Of a stretch of 51,318 bases of DNA, positions 35,532 through 43,145 are shown piece by piece. Both the position numbers and the translations under genes were made by a program. The notes beneath the pieces are model-generated. The model ran no database searches, was not told the origin of the DNA, and was given only the letters and a program-made list of their open reading frames with translations. Origin of the DNA: Candidatus Binataceae bacterium (lineage in GTDB: Bacteria > Desulfobacterota > Binatia > Binatales > Binataceae); the NCBI GenBank assembly GCA_035294265.1, contig DATGLK010000016.1, positions 1 to 51,318 on the forward strand, written 5' to 3'. Position 1 is the first letter of the stretch. Each line of letters opens with the position of its first letter.

Positions 35532-35978
35532 TCACGCCGTTTGGACGGCAATCTGCCGCGGCTTGGCACGCTCGGCCCTTGGAACGCGAATAATCAGTAA
35601 CCCGGCCTCGTAGCGGGCCTCGGCGTTTGCGAGCTCATAATTTTCAGGCAAGTGAATCGACCGAGAGAACTTCCCCTTGTTGAGTTCGCGTCGATGATAC
35701 CCCCAACCATTACCGTCCGGCTCGAAGATTCGCTCGCCACTGACGGTCAAGGTGTGCCCGGTCCCGCTGAGGTTCAGCTTCGCCGCGTTCAGACCGGGAG
35801 CCTCGGCAATGATCAAAGCGCCCTCGGACGATTCAAAGATGTTGACCGGCGGGTAGGCACCGAACCCCGATGGCCCCATCGCGAACGCCGGATTTCGCAT
35901 GAATCGCTCGAGCTCTTGCTGTAGGCTCACTAAAGACCCAAACGAGTCCGGGCTGGTGTCGAATCTCAACAAAGCCAT
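35532..35978 (-). CDS. Hsp20-family small heat-shock protein
   Basis: 148 residues, first gene of the chaperone unit. The alpha-crystallin domain is seen from YPPVNIFESSEGALIIAEAPGLNAAKLNLSG to YEAGLLIIRVPRAERAKPRQI. It has a longer N-terminal arm (MALLRFDTSPDSFGSLVSLQQELERFM) than its neighbour, so the two could form mixed oligomers. ATG 35978 has AGGAGG upstream, and that site sits in the loop of a small hairpin. I did not find a CIRCE box or a sure sigma-32 promoter. Confidence 0.94.
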   Translation of the reverse strand: MALLRFDTSPDSFGSLVSLQQELERFMRNPAFAMGPSGFGAYPPVNIFESSEGALIIAEAPGLNAAKLNLSGTGHTLTVSGERIFEPDGNGWGYHRRELNKGKFSRSIHLPENYELANAEARYEAGLLIIRVPRAERAKPRQIAVQTA

Positions 35979-35982
35979 TTGC

Positions 35983-35998
35983 GAGAACCTCCTTTCTC
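35983..35998 (-). promoter_or_regulatory. ribosome binding site in the loop of a hairpin before hsp20
   Basis: On the minus strand GAGAA-AGGAGG-TTCTC: five base pairs enclose a loop that is exactly the Shine-Dalgarno AGGAGG, 4 bases before ATG 35978. A temperature-labile fold controlling a heat-shock gene is conceivable, but a five-pair stem is weak and chance is possible. Confidence 0.3.
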
Positions 35999-36219
35999 TG
36001 ATGGGATGGCCTTGCGCAAAGGCGGTCCGAGGCCGGTTTGATCAAGGCCTTTCGAACGCCTGAACTAAACCCGAAGGATTTCTCGAGCACGTGCCGACTG
36101 AATTTCGAATAAGCATCGTCAAGCAGGCGCGCAAGTCCTGAAGCAGACCCAAAAAACTTTGCCTGGAGGGCTGCAACAGTAGGTTGGTGAGCGAGCGCCA
36201 GCGGCTTTAGCCGCTGCCG

Positions 36220-36861
36220 TCAGCGGTTGGTCAGCAGCGGTAAATTCTTGAGCGCCGGAGGCGGCGGCAGCGACCGGACGTAGGCATAGATATCGGCGAG
36301 CTGCTGCTCGCTCAGATACTTGACTGGATACTTAGGCATATATTGGCGAGGTAACCTGACCTGTGCGGCGAAAGCCGGGTAGGGCAGCGGGTTGGGGCTG
36401 AGGCTGGGACCGGTGAAGACCGAACCCTCGCCGGCGTAGTCGTGACACTCGTAGCAGCCCACCTTGATGAATAGCAGCTTGCCCCGCGCGGCTGACCCCG
36501 AAGGAGCAAGGGGTGCCGCTGACATAGGCAGAGCGGCTGGTTTACCGCCTACCGAGGTAAGATAGGCATAAAGGTCGGATAAATCGCGATCGCTGGCGAA
36601 TGCCGCAGGAAAGGCCGGCATCGCGCCGCGCGGTCGCCTGATTTGACGAATAAAATCCGACAGGCCGAGCGTGATCCCCGCCAGCTTGGGCGCCGGTACG
36701 CCAGGACGGGCGTTTCCCCCCTCGCCCTGGGCACCATGACAGGCAGTGCAGCCCAGCGTGTTAAACAGGATTTGGCCATGGGCCGCCGAACCGGTGTCGG
36801 CGGCATGACCGTTGACCGCCACGAGCAAGCCAAGTACCAGGGTCGCGATAGCCGTTTTCAT
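36220..36861 (-). CDS. periplasmic di-heme cytochrome c
   Basis: 213 residues. Signal peptide MKTAIATLVLGLLVAVNGHA. Two c-type heme sites: CTACH (38-42) and CYECH (136-140), each with a later Met likely as axial ligand (RGAMPAF, M81; RQYMPKY, M175). Two tandem class I cytochrome c domains, a plan seen in electron-transfer partners of periplasmic dehydrogenases. Start ATG 36861 is preferred over upstream frames. It begins 20 bases after the stop of the Tat-exported ThDP enzyme, so the two are almost surely cotranscribed and probably pass electrons between them (inference). Confidence 0.93.
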   Translation of the reverse strand: MKTAIATLVLGLLVAVNGHAADTGSAAHGQILFNTLGCTACHGAQGEGGNARPGVPAPKLAGITLGLSDFIRQIRRPRGAMPAFPAAFASDRDLSDLYAYLTSVGGKPAALPMSAAPLAPSGSAARGKLLFIKVGCYECHDYAGEGSVFTGPSLSPNPLPYPAFAAQVRLPRQYMPKYPVKYLSEQQLADIYAYVRSLPPPPALKNLPLLTNR

Positions 36862-36881
36862 CGAAACCTTACCGCCAGTTG

Positions 36882-38867
36882 TTAACGGGGCTGACAGATG
36901 ACGTCGACCAGGGCGGGATGGCCGCCTTTGACGATGTTCAGCGCGGCGCGCAGGGTTTGACCGAGTTGAGCCGGATCGCTGACCGGCCCCGATGACCACA
37001 CCCCGAGTCCCGACGCCAGCTTGGCGAAATCGATATCGGGATCGGTGATTGCCGTGCCAATATAGGCGCGGTCAGGGCTGCGGCCGTGAAGCGAGGCCAT
37101 GTTCTGTAGGTGCATCATCTCCTGATGGTAGGCGCGGTTGTTGAACATGATGGTCATCAGGGGCAGGCGATGGTGCGCGGCAGTCCACAGCGCACCGGGG
37201 GAGTACATCAGATCGCCGTCGGGTTGAAAGCTGACGGTGATGCGGTCCGAGGCCTTGTTGGCAAGTGCGGCTCCGGCTGAAGCGGAAATCGCATAACCGA
37301 CTCCATACCCCCCTGGACCGCCGAGATATTGCTGATACTCGGTGAAGTTCCACAGCGCGTGCGGCCAGATGGTTTGGCCGTTGGCGGCCAAACACCAGTT
37401 TTCGTCTTTGATCACGTTCCAGGTTTCGGCCGCCAGCCGAGCCGTACTGATAGGACTTGCGTTCCAGGCGTAGGTCGCCGTTGTCAACGTCTGGCGCAAT
37501 GCTTTCTGGCCCATCGCCTTGAGGGCCTGGGTGCGTTGCGCGACAACCGCCTGCTTATTGTGAAAGGCGCGCCGACAGGACTCGATAAGCGGCGGCAGGC
37601 TGGTCTGGACGTCGCCGATAATATCGAGATCCACCGCTTGATAGCGCTCGAAGTCCTGGTAGTTGGACTTCATATAGGCGGCTGCCATGTTAATGTGAAT
37701 CAGTTTGACATCGGTTGGCGCCAGCCGGCGGTAGTTGTGATACGGATCGCCAACCGTGTTGAGTTGGCCCCACAGGTCGGAAACCTCCAACGCCAAAATC
37801 ACGTCGGCCTCGCGGATCAGCCGGCGTTTCATCCCCGACAGGTTGGCGTAATGGCGATTGGGAAAATTCATTCGCCCGCCCAAATCGACCACCGGAATCG
37901 CGGTCAATTCAGCCAGCTGAACCAGCAGTTGCATGCCTTGCTGGGTGCGCGCCGCGCGATCCGCCAGGATCACCGGGTGGCGAGCCGCGGCTAACATCGC
38001 AGCCGCCTCACGTAAGCTGCCTTCGTCGCCCTGGGGAAAAAAGATGGGACCGACTTTGGGTATCCCAAGCAGTCCCGCCGGATCGACCGGACTTTCCTGC
38101 AGCTTGGCATCGGCGACAATCAGACTGGGCCCCATCGGTGGGGTCATCGAAAACTCGTAAGCCCGTACCAGCGACTCGGCGAAATGTTGAAGCGAGGCGG
38201 GCTGGTCGTCCCATTTGGTGAAATCGCGCAGCATGGCGGCCGGATCCTGGGCGGAATGAAACCATTCCACGCCCGGCCGCCGGTAAGCGGCGTCGACCAG
38301 GTTACCCGCCATCATGATAACCGGAACTCGGTCGCTCCAGGCGTTGTAAACCGCCATCGCGGCATGCTGCAGCCCCACCGTACTATGCGCCAGAATCGCG
38401 ATTGGTTTGCCCGCCGCTTTGTAGTAACCGTGGGCAAAAGCTACTGAAATTTCTTCATGGTTGCAGGTTATAAACTCGGGTTTCGAGTTGCCACCGTAGT
38501 TGATTAAAGATTCCTGCAGGCTGCGAAAGCTCGAACCGGGATTGGCCGCAAGGTAATCGATGTTCAAGCTCTTGATGACGTCCACCATGAAATCCGAACC
38601 AGGATGGGGGATAACCATTGCGCTCAGCGGTGGCGCAGGGGCCGCGAGCAGCTTACTGCGGTTGACGGCGGCGCGTGCCGCGCGCTGGGTGGAGGTGCCG
38701 ACCAAGTCAGCGGTGTCGGGAGGGCTGGCCTGAGCGGCGGCCCCAGGCGCGATACGGCTTGTCACGGCAGCCGCGGTGACCGCCACCGCCGCACCCTTTA
38801 TGAACGTTCGGCGATCCAGTGATCGAGCTTCCGAACCGCCGCGTGTCGGCGCTTTTGGCTTTCGCAT
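36882..38867 (-). CDS. Tat-exported ThDP-dependent enzyme
   Basis: 661 residues. A twin-arginine signal DRRTFIKGAAVAVTAAAVTSR (RR at 19-20) sends a folded protein to the periplasm. The enzyme body has the acetolactate-synthase-type plan: catalytic Glu in CNHEEISVAFAHGYYKAAGKP (E138), a central domain (HPVILADRAARTQQGM), and the ThDP motif DGDLMYSPGALWTAAHHRLPLMTIMFNN with the final Asn pair. Start ATG 38867 follows GAGGG; a GTG 39 bases upstream is less good. Most ThDP enzymes are cytoplasmic, so Tat export of a cofactor-loaded form is notable. With a cytochrome c gene 20 bases downstream it may oxidise an oxo acid. The substrate is unknown. Confidence 0.9.
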   Translation of the reverse strand: MRKPKAPTRGGSEARSLDRRTFIKGAAVAVTAAAVTSRIAPGAAAQASPPDTADLVGTSTQRAARAAVNRSKLLAAPAPPLSAMVIPHPGSDFMVDVIKSLNIDYLAANPGSSFRSLQESLINYGGNSKPEFITCNHEEISVAFAHGYYKAAGKPIAILAHSTVGLQHAAMAVYNAWSDRVPVIMMAGNLVDAAYRRPGVEWFHSAQDPAAMLRDFTKWDDQPASLQHFAESLVRAYEFSMTPPMGPSLIVADAKLQESPVDPAGLLGIPKVGPIFFPQGDEGSLREAAAMLAAARHPVILADRAARTQQGMQLLVQLAELTAIPVVDLGGRMNFPNRHYANLSGMKRRLIREADVILALEVSDLWGQLNTVGDPYHNYRRLAPTDVKLIHINMAAAYMKSNYQDFERYQAVDLDIIGDVQTSLPPLIESCRRAFHNKQAVVAQRTQALKAMGQKALRQTLTTATYAWNASPISTARLAAETWNVIKDENWCLAANGQTIWPHALWNFTEYQQYLGGPGGYGVGYAISASAGAALANKASDRITVSFQPDGDLMYSPGALWTAAHHRLPLMTIMFNNRAYHQEMMHLQNMASLHGRSPDRAYIGTAITDPDIDFAKLASGLGVWSSGPVSDPAQLGQTLRAALNIVKGGHPALVDVICQPR

Positions 38868-39535
38868 CTGGCCCTCGTGATTATCCTGGCCCCGCCGGCG
38901 ATCCACAAAAAGCCGCCGGATAAGCAGAATTTTCCAAAATCACTTTTTATTCAGTAGGCCGTGGAAACGGGTCTCCGCAAACCGGCCCGTTATCGGTCAT
39001 CTTCCACGGGTCTGAAGAAAAAGATTTCGAAACAACGCCATCTTTTATACGGCGGCAATAATGCTGAAAGAGCGTGCGCCGAACTTCTCCGGACTAAGGT
39101 TTCCCCTTTGCCAGAGCAACCCATAGACCAAGCCTTACCCATTGTGCAAGGCTTTACGCTGCTCTATTGCGTCGACTTTTTCATGCCAGAAAGCGTGCGT
39201 GCAGGGCACCGCATGTTGCCCCGGCGCGTAATTCTCGAGTCCGATTATTTTTGCGCAAAGATAGTCAATTTTGCTTAGTTGAAATGGGGCGGTCGGATGG
39301 CAAATTTGTCTACGCCCTTGAATATGCTGGCGACGCGCGGTGCTGAGTCTAATGCTTCCGCCGCATTTCTTTTCGAGCCTGCCCCTCCATGCGATCGACC
39401 TAAGCTTCTTAACCTGGATTTATATTTTACCACTCGGACTAGCAATTTAATAAAATACCCAAAAAAGGACTGACGGATCGGGCTTTGCATAACAATTTTG
39501 ATGGCGTACAGGAGGGCGGTTACGGAGCGAAGGCA
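38868..39535. other. divergent intergenic region between the ThDP enzyme and yjbQ genes
   Basis: About 670 bases, noticeably richer in A+T than the rest (for example 39400-39470). It must carry promoters for the outward-facing ThDP/cytochrome unit and yjbQ. Small open frames occur (38961-39278, GTG start) but lack recognisable family features; I do not call them genes. No RNA gene or repeat is seen. Confidence 0.5.
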
Positions 39536-39958
39536 ATGAAATCTCATACCAGTTATCTTACGATGAACGTGCCGGCGCGGATGGAGTTCGTCAACATCAC
39601 GCGCCAAGTCGAAAATGCGGTCGCAAACTCCGGGGTGCACGAAGGGCTATGCCTGGTTAACGCGATGCACATCACCGCGTCAGTCTTTATCAACGACGAC
39701 GAACCCGGCCTGCTGGAGGACTATAAGCGCTGGCTTGAAGAGCTGGCACCCTTCGATCCCAGTTCGACTCGCTACCATCACAATCGCTCGGGCGAGGACA
39801 ATGGCGATGCCCACCACAAGCGCCAGGTGATGGGCCGGGAAGTGATGGTGGCAATCACCGCGGGCAAGCTGGACTTCGGCCCCTGGGAGCAGATTTTCTA
39901 CGGCGAGTTCGACGGCCGCCGTCCCAAGCGCGTTTTGATCAAGATAATCGGCGAATAA
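39536..39958 (+). CDS. yjbQ: YjbQ/UPF0047 family protein
   Basis: 140 residues, the usual length. [63 protein letters not shown]... and [62 protein letters not shown] match the family throughout, with its conserved His residues. Members have shown weak thiamin-phosphate-synthase activity; the true role is unclear. ATG 39536 with GAAGG upstream is chosen over an ATG 51 bases earlier. It faces away from the Tat ThDP gene; any link to its cofactor is speculation. Confidence 0.95.
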   Translation: MKSHTSYLTMNVPARMEFVNITRQVENAVANSGVHEGLCLVNAMHITASVFINDDEPGLLEDYKRWLEELAPFDPSSTRYHHNRSGEDNGDAHHKRQVMGREVMVAITAGKLDFGPWEQIFYGEFDGRRPKRVLIKIIGE

Positions 39959-40041
39959 GCCAACCCAGCGCAGCACTTACCGCCCGCTGTAACAGGATGC
40001 GCGGCTCTAGATCGTCGCGGAAGCCGGAGCGGGAACGGTGG

Positions 40042-41262
40042 TCAAGCCGTGGCCGAGACAGCTTGCACTCGAGGCAGTGGAAGCTGGTCGTGCCCAGGTG
40101 CAGGCCGCACGTTTTGTACGAACCCAGCTCCGAGGAGGATCGCGCCGCTGGCGATGAGCAAGGCCGGTACATAGCTGCCGTTGAGATCGAAAATGCGGCC
40201 CGCCCAGATCGGCCCCGTCGCCATGCCAATGGCGGTGGTAAAACCCATCACGCCGACCGCCGTTCCCAGCCGGCGCAAGCCGATCGATTCCGCTAGCAGC
40301 ACCGGTAACAGCGCGAAGATGGTGCCGCACGGGACGCCCCAACCCACGATGTACAACGGAATCATGAAAGGTTGCAGGTATAGGTTGCTGAAGCCCGCGA
40401 GAGCACCATTGCCGATCGCAACCGCCATCAAGGCCAGCGCCAGAACACGACGGGTCCCGACCCGGTCGGCAAGCAAGCCCAGTGGTACCGTGCACAAAGC
40501 AGTCCCCATGGTTTGCGCGCTATAGATCAGGGCGGCACGCTGGGGTCTGAAGCCCAGGCCAATCATGTAGGTAATGGAGTGGGTCAGCGAAGCGGAAAAT
40601 CCGCTGGTGAAGAGGAATTCGGCGGCCAAAACCAGCAGAAATGGCGTGCTGCTCAAGGCCGCCTTCAGCTCCAGCCCGGGCAGCGTGGCGACTTCCGCGG
40701 CGGTGCCGCGGGCTTGGGTCGCCGCCGGCCGCGTTCGCATCACCCACAGCACGTAAGGTAGCGCAACGAGCAGGGCTGGAGCGGTCATCCAGCCGATCGC
40801 GCTGCGCCATCCATAATGGATAATCAGAGTGGTCAAAACGAGAGGTGAGAGTGCCATTCCCAGGCCTCGCCCAAACATGATCACGCCGCCGGCAAAGCCG
40901 CGCCGGCCACCGAACCAGTTGATCGAAACCACCATGATTGGAATTATCGCGAGCTGGCTGCCGACCCCCAGCAGCGCCCATACCAGCGCCATCGCGCCAA
41001 AGGACGAGCAGCGAGCGGCGAAGCAATACAGCAGCGCCATCAGCGAGATCCCAGCCGCCATGGTCCAGCGCGCATCGACCCGATCCAGCAACCAGCCCGC
41101 TGCTGGAGCTACGAAACCGCCCACCAAGGCCGCGGCAAAAGCCAATTCGCCAACCGCCGCATGGCTCCAGCCAAAGGTCCGAATAAAGGGGGTCATGAAG
41201 ACAGCAGTCAGCGTGAGATAGGGGCTGGAAACCAGGATCTGGGTGACCAGCAATCCCGACAT
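40042..41262 (-). CDS. MFS transporter, oxalate/formate-antiporter/MCT-like
   Basis: About 406 residues, 12 predicted helices: LLVTQILVSSPYLTLTAVFMTPFIRTFGWSHAAVGELAFAAALVGGFVAPAAGWLLDRVDARW at the start (motif A variant DRVDAR), then GRGLGMALSPLVLT and a second half beginning TPFLLVLAAEFLFTSG. Such proteins carry monocarboxylates. ATG 41262 with GGAG just upstream is chosen. The open frame extends 72 codons further, but that part is low-complexity Ala/Arg/Ser sequence overlapping the LLM gene and has no better start. Last gene of a long minus-strand run. The substrate is unknown. Confidence 0.85.
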   Translation of the reverse strand: MSGLLVTQILVSSPYLTLTAVFMTPFIRTFGWSHAAVGELAFAAALVGGFVAPAAGWLLDRVDARWTMAAGISLMALLYCFAARCSSFGAMALVWALLGVGSQLAIIPIMVVSINWFGGRRGFAGGVIMFGRGLGMALSPLVLTTLIIHYGWRSAIGWMTAPALLVALPYVLWVMRTRPAATQARGTAAEVATLPGLELKAALSSTPFLLVLAAEFLFTSGFSASLTHSITYMIGLGFRPQRAALIYSAQTMGTALCTVPLGLLADRVGTRRVLALALMAVAIGNGALAGFSNLYLQPFMIPLYIVGWGVPCGTIFALLPVLLAESIGLRRLGTAVGVMGFTTAIGMATGPIWAGRIFDLNGSYVPALLIASGAILLGAGFVQNVRPAPGHDQLPLPRVQAVSATA

Positions 41263-41431
41263 CACACTCCAGGCACCTGGCTGGTACTCTTTCAAGCCCG
41301 CCTCTAAAAACGCTCGATTTACCCGCTCACTCCAGGCCGCCCTGGTTGTGCCATCAGCGCGGCCAGAACGCAAGCTGCGCGGGCTGGCCGAAAGCCGTGT
41401 TGATAAAGCAGGCGCCGCAGTAGAAGCGGCG

Positions 41432-42481
41432 TCAGGTGAGGCTGGTAGCCACCTCCGCCATGAAGCGCGCCATCTCATCCTTGACCTGGGCGTGGTCCTT
41501 GAGGCCGACGTTGAAATATAAAATCACCTCGTCGAAACCCGCCTCTTCTACTTTCTTGAGGGTGTCGATCATCGCCACCGGCGACCCTAGCAGCACCGAG
41601 TTCTCGGTCAGATCCTCGGGCTTAACCTGGCGCAACCGCTCGACCATCTCGATAAAGTAACGATAACTGGGTGGCGCGGTCTTTGGATCGCCGGGGAAGG
41701 CCGGAATCACGCATTCCTTGTAATAGCGGATCTGGCGGGCACGGGCCGCCTGCTCCTGCGCCGGCGTATCGGCAAAATGGGTGAAGTAGCTGCACATCAG
41801 GCGCCCGGGCGTGGTGCCGTGACGGGCGCAGGTCTCGTGATAAAGCTGAGCGACCTGGCGCAGGCCGCCGTAACTCATCGCGGCAGCGAAAGGAGCGACG
41901 ATTAGTCCGCATCCCAGCCGGGCCGCCAATTCGATTGATGGTTTGGAAAACGAAGCGACGTACGTTGGGATAGGGCGCTGAACGGGCTGGGGCGTAACGG
42001 CGACATTCTCGAACTGATAGTAGCGACCGCGATAAGAGATCGGGCGTGGCCCCGACCACAAACGGCGTACTATCTCCAATCCCTCCTCGAAGAGCACCTG
42101 GTTGTCTTCGAATGAAACCTTCAACGGGAGATATTCCCGTTGGTCGTAGCCGCGGCCAGCGGCGAAATCGACCCGGCCATTACTTAGCAGGTCCAACGTG
42201 GCCCATTGCTCAGCCACCTGGATGGGATGATGGAGCGGCAACACTGTCACAGCCGGAGCCAAACGGATTCGGCAAGTACGTGCGGCTACGTTGGCCAGCA
42301 CCAATTCGGGGCAGGAAAGCACGCCCAAGGTGCTGAAATGATGCTCGCCGATCCAGGCCGAATGCATCCCAACCTGCTCGGCGTAAATCGCTTCGTCTAG
42401 AATGTCGGCGACAAACGTATCGGCGGAGCGGGTATTATGGTCGTAATGATTGTCACTGAGGGTGAAATAGCCAAAATCCAT
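41432..42481 (-). CDS. LLM-class flavin-dependent oxidoreductase (luciferase-like)
   Basis: 349 residues. MDFGYFTLSDNHYDH, AIYAEQVGMHSAWIGEHHFSTLGVLSCPELVLANVAART, RIRLAPAVTVLPLHHPIQVAEQWATLDLLSNGRVDFAAGRGYDQREY are classic bacterial-luciferase-like segments, and the C-terminus has GSPVAMIDTLKKVEEAGFDEVILYFN. These use FMN or F420; I cannot tell which. ATG 42481 is chosen for its GGAG 5 bases before; upstream frames look non-coding. It lies between the MFS and cupin genes. A monooxygenase in a degradation pathway is likely (inference). Confidence 0.93.
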   Translation of the reverse strand: MDFGYFTLSDNHYDHNTRSADTFVADILDEAIYAEQVGMHSAWIGEHHFSTLGVLSCPELVLANVAARTCRIRLAPAVTVLPLHHPIQVAEQWATLDLLSNGRVDFAAGRGYDQREYLPLKVSFEDNQVLFEEGLEIVRRLWSGPRPISYRGRYYQFENVAVTPQPVQRPIPTYVASFSKPSIELAARLGCGLIVAPFAAAMSYGGLRQVAQLYHETCARHGTTPGRLMCSYFTHFADTPAQEQAARARQIRYYKECVIPAFPGDPKTAPPSYRYFIEMVERLRQVKPEDLTENSVLLGSPVAMIDTLKKVEEAGFDEVILYFNVGLKDHAQVKDEMARFMAEVATSLT

Positions 42482-42625
42482 CTCGTCTCCCGCGCCGAGG
42501 CTGCGCCCAAGGTTGAAAAGCGCTTCCAGAGCAGCTTTGTAAAATGACCGAGCGGACAGTCCAAGGCAACCCGCCTCCACTCGCCCACGCCGGGCCGGCT
42601 TTCATTCGCCGCCGCGTGGCTTTGC

Positions 42626-43087
42626 TCAACGCGGTTTATGGATGGGATCGATCCACGGCACCTGCTGCGGCTGCTCGACCGGCTCGATATCCAGGTTAAC
42701 TACTACCGCTTCGTTGTCGCTGCGCACAACCACGCATTCCAGTGCCTGCTGGGCGCTGGCGTTGATCTCCTGATGAGGGACATAGGGCGGAACGAAGATG
42801 AAATCGCCAGGCCCCGCTTCGGCCATGAATTCCAGCCGCTCACCCCAACGCATCCGGGCGCGGCCCCGGATCACATAGATTACGCTTTCCAAAGCGCCAT
42901 GATGATGGGCTCCGGTTTTGGCGTCGGGCGCGATGTTGACGGTACCAGCCCACAGTTTTTGCGCTCCCACGCGCGCATAATTGATCGCCGCCGCCCGGCT
43001 CATCCCAGGCGTTTGCGCGGTATCAGGGTCCAGCGTGCCGGCAGGGATAACCTTGACCCCGTTAATTTTCCAATCGGAAGCTGCCAT
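42626..43087 (-). CDS. single-domain cupin protein
   Basis: 153 residues. Cupin motif 1 is TGAHHHGALESVIYVIRGRARMRWG and motif 2 is GPGDFIFVPPYVPHQEIN, giving three His plus Glu and a further His as metal ligands. It could be a small dioxygenase, isomerase or binding protein. ATG 43087 is preceded by GAGAGGA. It is 58 bases downstream of the RND pump gene and before the LLM enzyme, so it may act on the same compound. The reaction is not known. Confidence 0.92.
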   Translation of the reverse strand: MAASDWKINGVKVIPAGTLDPDTAQTPGMSRAAAINYARVGAQKLWAGTVNIAPDAKTGAHHHGALESVIYVIRGRARMRWGERLEFMAEAGPGDFIFVPPYVPHQEINASAQQALECVVVRSDNEAVVVNLDIEPVEQPQQVPWIDPIHKPR

Positions 43088-43145
43088 TAAAAGTCCTCTC
43101 CGTCCCCGACCCTATTCCTGCCCGCACACGTTCCGCAATCCAGAC

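Noticed and set aside
35999-36200. Possible sigma-32 promoter or CIRCE box ahead of the hsp20 operon
   Set aside because: CTTGA-like pieces occur, but no properly spaced CCCCAT box and no TTAGCACTC inverted repeat was found.
38961-39278. 105-codon plus-strand frame with GTG start
   Set aside because: No ribosome binding site, no recognisable domain, and it lies in an A+T-richer intergenic region.
41263-41478. N-terminal extension of the MFS transporter overlapping the LLM gene
   Set aside because: The sequence is Ala/Arg/Ser-rich and not helical-membrane in type; ATG 41262 has a ribosome binding site and starts the first helix.
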